In this document: positions 1-4,746 of the stretch, one piece after another
Position numbering within the stretch: position 1 is the stretch's first letter
Layout: every line of letters starts with the position of its first letter
NCBI GenBank assembly: GCA_964385715.1
Contig: CAYLRE010000328.1
Location: 1-5,033, forward strand
Source of the DNA: MB-PLM-2 sp964385715
Lineage (GTDB): Bacteria > Planctomycetota > Planctomycetia > Pirellulales > UBA7805
Direction of reading: 5' to 3'
Length of the DNA: 5,033 nt
Notes under the pieces: generated by a model
Told to the model about the DNA's origin: nothing
What the model saw: the letters and a program-made list of their open reading frames with translations, nothing else
The model's database searches: none
Made by a program: the position numbers and the translations under genes

Positions 1-58
1 GGCTGCGCGGGGTGTGATGGCTGGTGTTGGGGTCGTTGGACTGGGAGTTGTCAGAGAC

Positions 59-127
59 GTGGTATCCTCAAGGTTTCCGGCTGTGGGGCCGGAGTCTGGT
101 TTTTGGCTTGCTATTGGAGGATACCAC
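59..127 (+). promoter_or_regulatory. Leader inverted repeat enclosing the recombinase ribosome-binding site
   Basis: GTGGTATCCTC (59-69) is the exact reverse complement of GAGGATACCAC (117-127), an 11-bp perfect stem. Inside it is a second hairpin, TCCGGC (76-81) with GCCGGA (88-93) around a 6-nt loop. The right arm of the outer stem contains nearly all of the GGAGG ribosome-binding site (116-120) and ends one base before the GTG start at 129. RNA entering from upstream would fold the start site into the stem, while transcripts starting after about 69 would not. This resembles structures that protect some insertion sequences from read-through expression. The same repeat could instead be a hairpin at the IS91-type end. 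Confidence 0.6.
116..120 (+). promoter_or_regulatory. Ribosome-binding site deciding the GTG start of the tyrosine recombinase
   Basis: GGAGG lies 8 nt before GTG 129-131 and fixes that codon as the start over the in-frame ATG at 24. The latter would add 35 residues unlike the recombinase family. Confidence 0.7.
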
Positions 128-128
128 C

Positions 129-976
129 GTGACCGAACTCAGGAAACGCATGATCGAGGACATGGAGCTTGCCGGCCATTCGCAGGGCACGCAGGAGGCC
201 TACGTCAGGGTCGTGCGGCAACTGGCCGCCCACTACCACCTCTCGCCCGATCGGCTCAGCGAGCGGCAAGTACGCGACTACCTCATGCACCTGCGTGACG
301 GGCGTAAGGTCGCCAAGGGCACGTTCCAGGCTCACTTCTTCGGCATCAAGTTCTTCTTCGTGAACACCCTGGCTCGCGACTGGTCGCTGCTGACCAAAAA
401 AAAGTCCGTCAACCCAATCGCAAACGCCTGCCCGACGTGCGCAGCCACGAGGACTGCCGCCGCCTGATCGCCGCGATCCGCCAGCCTGTCTACCGCGGCT
501 GTTTCGCCCTGATCTACGCCTGCGGCCTGCGTATCAGCGAGGCCGTGGCCTTGCCGGTTTCTGCGGTCGATTCCAAGCAGATGCTTCTACGCATCATCGG
601 CAAACGCAACAAAGAGCGCGCCCTACCACTCACCGAGCCGACACTGGCGATGCTCCGCGAGGTCTGGAAGATCCACCGCAGCCCAAAGTGGCTCTTCGCC
701 AACCGCAACGGGACCGATCATCTTTCCAGCCGGACGGCCCGACGGGCTTTCAACGGCGCACGGGATGCGTGCGATTTCAGCGACCAGTTCACCCCGCACA
801 CCTTGCGTCATAGTTTCGCGACCCAACTCCTGGAAAAGGGCGTCGACCTCCGCCTGGTGCAGATCCTGCTCGGCCATTCCAGCATCCGCTCGACCGAGAT
901 CTACACGCATCTGAGCGAGCCCTTGCGTCGCGACCTGCGCGAACTGCTCGCCAACGTCTTCGCCGGCCTCTTTTAA
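129..976 (+). CDS. Tyrosine recombinase of an IS91-type unit, split by a one-base frameshift
   Basis: Tyrosine-type site-specific recombinase (phage integrase superfamily), predicted to cut and rejoin DNA through a 3'-phosphotyrosine. The first segment (129 to about 403) encodes the SAM-like N-terminal DNA-binding domain (GTQEAYVRVVRQLAAHYH). The second (404-976) encodes the catalytic domain: Arg in GLRISE (codon 530-532), Lys in GKRNK, HTLRH (His 797-799, Arg 806-808), His in LLGHSS, and the nucleophile Tyr in TEIYTHL (902-904). I chose the GTG at 129 because GGAGG lies 8 nt upstream and the protein pattern begins there. The two segments are in different frames; a -1 shift at the A run 396-403 gives LLTKKKVRQPNRKRLPD, the expected linker, and a product of about 282 residues. 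It ends 14 nt before the IS91 transposase, so both were probably co-transcribed. It could be a pseudogene or a programmed frameshift gene. The family call is secure; activity is uncertain. Confidence 0.9.
398..404 (+). promoter_or_regulatory. Possible -1 ribosomal slippery heptamer A AAA AAG
   Basis: In the frame starting at 129 the codons read ACC AAA AAA AAG TCC, which contains A_AAA_AAG, the X_XXY_YYZ heptamer used for programmed -1 frameshifting in several insertion sequences and in dnaX. A -1 slip here joins the upstream domain to the catalytic domain with no lost residue. I see no convincing downstream stem-loop or upstream stimulatory Shine-Dalgarno sequence, so loss of one A from an original nine is at least as likely. 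Confidence 0.45.
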
Positions 977-977
977 C

Positions 978-983
978 GGAGGG
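978..983 (+). promoter_or_regulatory. Ribosome-binding site of the IS91-family transposase
   Basis: GGAGGG sits 7 nt upstream of ATG 991, in the short gap after the recombinase stop codon (974-976). It supports independent re-initiation on a shared message. Confidence 0.75.
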
Positions 984-990
984 ACCGGCC

Positions 991-1461
991 ATGAAAGACG
1001 ACCGTATCGAGCTGGCCGACGTCGTCCGCCGGTTCAAGGATGACTATGTCACCCAGTTTGGGCATCTGATGATGCCATCGCAGAGAAGGGCCCTCAATGA
1101 CATCGCCGCCTGCATGACCGCCGAGATGGGCGGCCATCAGTATCGTTGCCGCGATTGTGATCAGACGTTCTGGGTCTACCACGGCTGCCGCAATCGGGCC
1201 TGTCCCGCCTGTCATGGGCGCCAGATGCGTGACTGGCTTGACGCCAGGCAGGCGGAACTCTTACCGTGCGACTACTTCCACGTCGTCGCTACGGCCCCAC
1301 AAGAGATTCGCCATCTGTTCCTGTCCGATCAGAAGTTCATGTACTCATTGTTCATGAAGACCGTCGCCGGTGCGGTCATCGATCTGACCCGCGACCCGAA
1401 GTATCTCGGGGCCACGCCCGGTATCCTCATGGTCATGCACACCTGGACCGGCCAATTGCAG
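991..1461 (+). pseudogene. IS91-family transposase, 5' part (residues 1-157), interrupted
   Basis: N-terminal segment of an IS91-family rolling-circle (HUH/Y2) transposase. It carries the zinc-binding domain of this family: Cys53 and Cys56 (RCRDC), Cys66, and Cys71/Cys74/His75 in NRACPACH, followed by the LPCDYFHVVATAPQEI and VMHTWTGQLQ segments conserved before the HUH motif. The start ATG has a good GGAGGG site. The reading frame is intact up to CAG at 1459-1461, where the serine recombinase element begins. Its first three bases, TAG, end translation at once. The rest of the gene resumes in the same frame at 4069. As it stands this piece has no HUH motif and no catalytic tyrosine, so it cannot transpose DNA; at most it would be a 157-residue zinc-binding fragment. 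Confidence 0.93.
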
Positions 1462-1484
1462 TAGAACCCTCACTCATAATACCC
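1462..1484 (+). repeat. Left terminal inverted repeat of the serine-recombinase element
   Basis: Reads inward from the shared TA and ends with AATACCC (1478-1484). It pairs in phase with the right repeat at 4048-4070. It overlaps the last codons of the recombinase (GYYE and the TGA stop at 1470-1472), so the att half-site is also coding sequence. Confidence 0.75.
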
Positions 1485-3602
1485 GGCATTATCATCTCCT
1501 TGTTTTTCAGGGAATAATCCCAGCTGGTCGGCTGAATCACCCCCTTCGATCATCAGTTTTCCGGTGCTTCGCAAATGATCGAGGATGCTCTTGACCGGTT
1601 CTGCGTCTAAATCCGATCGGCGGATCTCCCAAGGGGCTCGCGGGGCGACCTGGGTCATGGGTAGTTTGCCGCTGGCAACCAATCGTTCAATTGATTTGTT
1701 GCTCACTCGGCAGTACTTGGCTGCCGCGCTGAGGCTCAGGATGTTCGCGTCCACCTTGGCTCGCTTCTGCCCGGCAATCTCGTGATTCCGCCGCGCCGTC
1801 TTCACGCGAGTTTGATTCCACCGCAGCCCTTTTCCGGTACGATGGCCGAGCCGGTTGAGCACCGAGGCAATCTGATCGTCTCCGTAACGCACCGCCATCC
1901 TGCGGATGATTTCCAGCGCTTCCATCGACGTCTTATGCACCGTGCCGGGCTTCGGTCGAGGAATCGTCAGCTCGGTATGCACGCCGCCCTTCCAATGAAT
2001 CACAAATCGCAGCGTACTGCTGTCCACGTCACTGGCGATCACTTCCTCGATCACGGTCCGGGCAATCTGCTTCTTCAACGTTCCGGAGCAATACTCGCTG
2101 TCCCAGACGTCGGCAAAGCGCTCTCCCAAGGCACGAATCCGTTCCTGGTCGGTGTCGGTTAACGACGGCCTCTGCTGATCGAGGCTGGCCAGAACGGAGC
2201 GGATGTGCTCGACCTCGTCAAGCTTCCCGTTCCAGCGTCGCTCCAGTTCCGCGGCAGCCAGGCGATTGCGTGGGTCGACCTCGTTGTACTGGTCGAACGC
2301 ACGCTGGGCGTCGAATTCAAGTTGCTGCAACCGTCGCTCGAACGCCTGACGGCGGTCATCTTCATCACGAGCCAAACGGTCGATCGCTTGCAGGCTCGCC
2401 TCGATGCCGAGTGGCGAGATCACTCGTAGAATCTCTTCCGCGACTCGACGGTCCACACGGTCACCACCGAACCCCAAACAGTACTCGCCGCCGGAATCGA
2501 ACTCACCCTTACACAGATAGCGAGCATTCGTGCCGCGTCCTCCCCAGTAACGAACATGCAACTTCCGTCCGCAATGGCCGCAGCGTAGTAAGCCCGTCAA
2601 CAACCCGCTCCCTTCACGTGCGGCCGCCATCGCTTCGGTCGTGTCGAGGTTCATATTGTTGGCCTGGATGATCTTCTGGTTCTCTTCGTAGGTCTGCCAC
2701 GTAATATACCCTTCGTGATGGTCGGGAATGAAGACGCGGCACTCTTGCGGTTGCCGCAAGCGTCCTTGTCGCTTTCGTAGCTGACCATCCACAAGCACCG
2801 TCTCGACCGGCCGGCGTCCCCAGACGTACGCTCCGGCGTAAAACGGATTGGCGAGGACGTCGCCCACGAACGCTTTCGTGGGAATCTGCCAAATCAACTG
2901 GTTGCCACCACGTGCCGGATTCACCGGCAACTCGACATCATGGTCGCGAAACCACTGAAACGCCTGGCGAATCGTCCGCACTTCGCGAAACTTCTTGAAG
3001 ATCAACTCGATTCCTTCGCGCACACGCACGTCCGCCGTGATCCTAACGTTGCCATTCATATCACGCTCGTATCCCGCCGGCAACCGCTTCAACAGCTCAC
3101 CGCGCCGTGCTTTCTCTTCCTGTCCGCGAAGCATCCGCATACGCAAGACCTTCAGCTCGACGACGCTCATGGTTCCCTTGATACCGAGGACCAATTGATC
3201 ATCGAGTAGATTCAAGTCATAGACGTGGTCCTCATCGCCAATCAGCGTATGGAAGATCTGACACACTTCGAGCAGCTGACACCAATCCTTGTCGGTGCGC
3301 GATAGCCGAGAGACCTCGCGGCTGAGGACCATGCCGACTTCGCCCTTGGCGACCGAACTGATGATGGAGTCGAAGCCGTGGCGATCGTCGGCGCCCAGTG
3401 AAGCACTTTTCCCGAGATCGCAATCAATCGTTTCGACCTGCCTGAAACCCAACGCTTTCGCGCGATCGGCCATCGCATACTGGAGCCGCTGGCTTTCCAG
3501 GTTCTGATCGACTTGCTTCGGCGACGATTGCCTCAGATAGACAATCGCTTTGAGACTGCGGTGTTGCTCCGTGATCTTGGTGTGAGTTTGCGCGTCGTTC
3601 AT
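1470..3602 (-). CDS. Large serine recombinase (transposase/integrase) with C-terminal helix-turn-helix
   Basis: Large serine recombinase, predicted to excise and integrate the element by double-strand cleavage at a 2-bp core. Numbering from the upstream ATG (3617): resolvase-type catalytic domain about 23-170, with YLRQSS (nucleophile Ser31 next to Arg29) and VSRLSR (Arg104, Arg107); recombinase DNA-binding domain about 175-325; zinc ribbon with Cys346, Cys349, Cys369 and Cys380; coiled coil about 412-480; a strand-rich segment with HWKGGVHTELTIPRP about 540-555; and a C-terminal helix-turn-helix (LSAAAKYCRVSNKSIERLV, about 628-646), resembling excisionase/MerR-type DNA readers. I prefer the second ATG (3602), giving 710 residues, because GGAG lies 9 nt upstream; the ATG at 3617 would give 715. 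The frame is uninterrupted and all catalytic residues are present, so it is probably functional. It is the last gene of a three-gene overlapping set and its stop lies 8 bp from the left end. Confidence 0.95.
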   Translation of the reverse strand: MNDAQTHTKITEQHRSLKAIVYLRQSSPKQVDQNLESQRLQYAMADRAKALGFRQVETIDCDLGKSASLGADDRHGFDSIISSVAKGEVGMVLSREVSRLSRTDKDWCQLLEVCQIFHTLIGDEDHVYDLNLLDDQLVLGIKGTMSVVELKVLRMRMLRGQEEKARRGELLKRLPAGYERDMNGNVRITADVRVREGIELIFKKFREVRTIRQAFQWFRDHDVELPVNPARGGNQLIWQIPTKAFVGDVLANPFYAGAYVWGRRPVETVLVDGQLRKRQGRLRQPQECRVFIPDHHEGYITWQTYEENQKIIQANNMNLDTTEAMAAAREGSGLLTGLLRCGHCGRKLHVRYWGGRGTNARYLCKGEFDSGGEYCLGFGGDRVDRRVAEEILRVISPLGIEASLQAIDRLARDEDDRRQAFERRLQQLEFDAQRAFDQYNEVDPRNRLAAAELERRWNGKLDEVEHIRSVLASLDQQRPSLTDTDQERIRALGERFADVWDSEYCSGTLKKQIARTVIEEVIASDVDSSTLRFVIHWKGGVHTELTIPRPKPGTVHKTSMEALEIIRRMAVRYGDDQIASVLNRLGHRTGKGLRWNQTRVKTARRNHEIAGQKRAKVDANILSLSAAAKYCRVSNKSIERLVASGKLPMTQVAPRAPWEIRRSDLDAEPVKSILDHLRSTGKLMIEGGDSADQLGLFPEKQGDDNAGYYE

Positions 3603-3753
3603 CGCCGGTTTCTCCATTGGATTGTCGAAAATGTACGGCCTCGATCGCTTGGGCCATCAGTCCTCGTAGCTCATCACGTGTCTTCGGATCGAGCGGAACG
3701 GCGGGTTCCGTGTCGCCGACCCTGCTTAAATCCACCAACCAGAGTTGCTTCAT
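3424..3753 (-). CDS. Small accessory protein of the element (MKQLWLVDLSR), function unknown
   Basis: About 109 residues, starting at ATG 3753 with AGGAG 7 nt upstream (plus-strand CTCCT at 3761-3765), a strong start signal. The N-terminal part (LWLVDLSRV, then AVPLDPKTRDELRGLMAQAIEAV) looks like genuine coding sequence, with an amphipathic helix. After about residue 50 the sequence becomes low in pattern. There it overlaps the serine recombinase in another frame by 179 nt (3424-3602), so the tail may be only a shadow and the meaningful part may end near the recombinase start. Its start overlaps the end of ORF A by 80 nt, which suggests translational coupling. No domain of known function is evident. 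From its place just upstream of the recombinase I infer an accessory, possibly recombination-directing, role. Confidence 0.65.
   Translation of the reverse strand: MKQLWLVDLSRVGDTEPAVPLDPKTRDELRGLMAQAIEAVHFRQSNGETGDERRANSHQDHGATPQSQSDCLSEAIVAEASRSEPGKPAAPVCDGRSRESVGFQAGRND
3612..3615 (-). promoter_or_regulatory. Ribosome-binding site favouring the second ATG of the serine recombinase
   Basis: On the - strand GGAG (3615 to 3612) is followed by 9 nt and then ATG at 3602-3600. The first ATG (3617) overlaps this site and has no comparable purine run upstream. Confidence 0.55.
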
Positions 3754-4000
3754 GGCGCTGCTCCTCTTGAGAACGGACTTCCATTCCCGGAAGCGTATCG
3801 CCGTGGAGCTCAATCAGCTCGACAAGCAAAAGAAGTGATCGAGCGTCGACCGTCGCATGCGCAGACAATTCACAGCGCACTGCATCCACCGCGACCATCC
3901 ATTTCGGAATCTTGAGGCGGCGACCCGAAGCATCCTGGACTGTCACCACCCCATCGGTCGATCGACTGGAGAGAAAGACCGGAAGCTCACAACCGTGCAA
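3674..4000 (-). CDS. Small YPFHPLHG-motif protein of the element, function unknown, start unresolved
   Basis: First gene of the - strand set. From TTG 4000 it is 108 residues, but the same frame stays open upstream and reads RTVSVRYPFHP directly before LHGCELPVFL. YPFHPLxG is a hallmark I associate, from memory, with small proteins annotated next to serine recombinases in mobile elements (DUF5372-like), so the TTG lies inside the conserved motif and the true start should be further upstream. No ATG, GTG or TTG exists in frame between 4000 and the element end; CTG at 4063 and ACG at 4030 are the only near-cognate options. The middle has a short strand pattern (VVTVQDASGRRLKIPKWMV) and a Leu-rich helix (ARSLLLLVELIEL). 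The tail overlaps ORF B. The role is unknown; conservation of the arrangement suggests an accessory to recombination. Confidence 0.6.
   Translation of the reverse strand: MHGCELPVFLSSRSTDGVVTVQDASGRRLKIPKWMVAVDAVRCELSAHATVDARSLLLLVELIELHGDTLPGMEVRSQEEQRHEATLVGGFKQGRRHGTRRSARSEDT
3761..3765 (-). promoter_or_regulatory. Ribosome-binding site of ORF B
   Basis: AGGAG on the - strand, 7 nt before ATG 3753. It lies inside the coding region of ORF A, so ORF B start selection is probably coupled to ORF A translation. Confidence 0.65.
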
Positions 4001-4017
4001 CGGATGAAACGGGTAGC

Positions 4018-4032
4018 GGACGGAAACCGTCC
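4018..4032. repeat. Perfect 6-bp hairpin just inside the right end
   Basis: GGACGG-AAA-CCGTCC, a fully paired 6-bp stem with a 3-nt loop. It lies between the right terminal repeat and the YPFHP codons of ORF A. No T run follows on either strand, so it is not a typical terminator. It may be a binding site or an RNA fold at the start of the element's message. Confidence 0.5.
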
Positions 4033-4047
4033 TGGAATGCGCACCGT

Positions 4048-4070
4048 GGGTATTGTGCGGCAGTCTGCTA
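4048..4070 (-). repeat. Right terminal inverted repeat of the serine-recombinase element
   Basis: GGGTATT (4048-4054) is the complement of AATACCC in the left repeat and lies at the same distance from the terminal TA. Adjacent to the TA is the odd palindrome GCAG-T-CTGC (4060-4068), which echoes the GCAG preceding the TA in the target. Confidence 0.75.
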
Positions 4071-4746
4071 CCACCCGCACGCCCACCTACTGGTAAGCAG
4101 CGGCGGAGTCACTGACCACGGCCAGTTTTGGCGTGAGCCGCCGGGCCAATTCCTGGTGCCAGTCAAGGCCCTCTCCAAGCTGATCGCAGCCCGGCTCCGT
4201 GACGCCCTCAAGAAGGCCAAGCCGGATGCCTTTGCCGGTCTACCACGAAAGACCTTCAAGCGAGAATGGTGCTCGTTCAGCAAGCACTACGGCCGGGGCA
4301 AGGGGGCCGTCGTCGCCTACCTGGCCCGCTACGCCTTCCGCATCGCGATCACCAACACCCGGATCGTCACCATGGACGACACCCATGTGACCTTCAAGCA
4401 CAAGCAGCGGGACACCGGCCAGTGGGAAACCTGCCGATTGACCGGGGTCGAGTTTCTTCGTCGCTTCCTGATGCACGTCTTGCCCAAGGGTTTTCACAAA
4501 CTGCGATACTATGGCCTCTGGCACCCTTCGAAACGCCATCTTCAAGAGCGGGCCCGACTGCTGTTGTCGTTGCTCGGCCGCGCTGGGTCGGCCGAGTGCT
4601 TGCTCGTCGCCGATGTGGCGGCCGAGGCAGAGGGTACGCCGGAATACCAGAACGCTTCGGAGGAGCGATGGTCGCCCTCCTGCCCCTATTGCGGGAGTCA
4701 TCGAGTGGAACATCTGCAACAGCGTTGCCGGGGGCCCGGCCCATAG
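4069..4746 (+). pseudogene. IS91-family transposase, 3' part (residues 158-382)
   Basis: Catalytic part of the interrupted IS91-family transposase. It opens with YHPHAHLLVSSGG, whose His-Ala-His (161-163 of the joined protein) is the metal-binding HUH motif. The paired tyrosines follow in YLARYAFRIAI (Tyr241 at 4318-4320 and Tyr245 at 4330-4332); in IS91 these attack single-stranded DNA during rolling-circle transposition. TDTHVTFKHK-like and LPKGFHKLRYYGLW segments typical of the family come next, and a CPYCG pair lies near the C-terminus before the TAG stop. Frame and sequence continue exactly from 1461, giving 382 residues, close to the usual family length. There is no start codon or ribosome-binding site at the junction, so this segment is not expected to be made unless the inserted element excises precisely. 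Confidence 0.92.

Larger units (their letters stand above)
1462..4070. mobile_element. Compact serine-recombinase element inserted in the IS91-family transposase gene
   Basis: The transposase reading frame stops at 1461 and resumes without loss at 4069, so the block between is an insertion. It starts and ends with TA, of which one copy belongs to the target. Its ends are imperfect inverted repeats: from each end inward, 16 of 23 positions match (TAG, then scattered matches, then AATACCC at positions 17-23). The unit is about 2,607 bp plus the duplicated TA. It carries three overlapping genes, all on the - strand: a YPFHPLHG protein, a small MKQLWLVDLSR protein and a large serine recombinase. 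There is no cargo and almost no non-coding DNA. I infer transposition through a circular intermediate by serine recombination with a TA crossover dinucleotide. The borders are well supported; the mechanism is inferred from the recombinase family. Confidence 0.88.
129..4746 (+). mobile_element. IS91-type unit (tyrosine recombinase plus HUH/Y2 transposase), disrupted
   Basis: The tyrosine recombinase and IS91-family transposase form one + strand pair with a 14-nt gap, a pairing known in part of the IS91 family. The coordinates cover only the genes. The real ends lie outside them, somewhere before 129 and after 4746, and I could not fix them. IS91-family members lack classical terminal inverted repeats and target duplications, so sequence alone gives no clear border. 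Confidence 0.75.

Noticed and set aside
36..65. Promoter-like TTGGAC and TGGTAT with an 18-nt gap before the tyrosine recombinase
   Set aside because: Only three of six bases match consensus in each box; too weak to call.
1462..1464. TAG at the end of the transposase 5' part as a recoded or suppressible stop
   Set aside because: The bases are the first three of the inserted element; reading on would enter the element, not the transposase.
1782..2162. Plus-strand open frame of 126 codons opposite the serine recombinase
   Set aside because: Antisense to a well-supported gene, with no ribosome-binding site or recognisable motif.
4018..4032. Hairpin GGACGG-AAA-CCGTCC as a transcription terminator
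   Set aside because: No T run follows on either strand, and it lies at the start, not the end, of the - strand genes.
1462..4068. Block as a self-splicing intron or intein in the transposase gene
   Set aside because: The genes inside are on the opposite strand, no intron-type RNA or intein motifs are seen, and TA-flanked inverted repeats with a serine recombinase explain it better.
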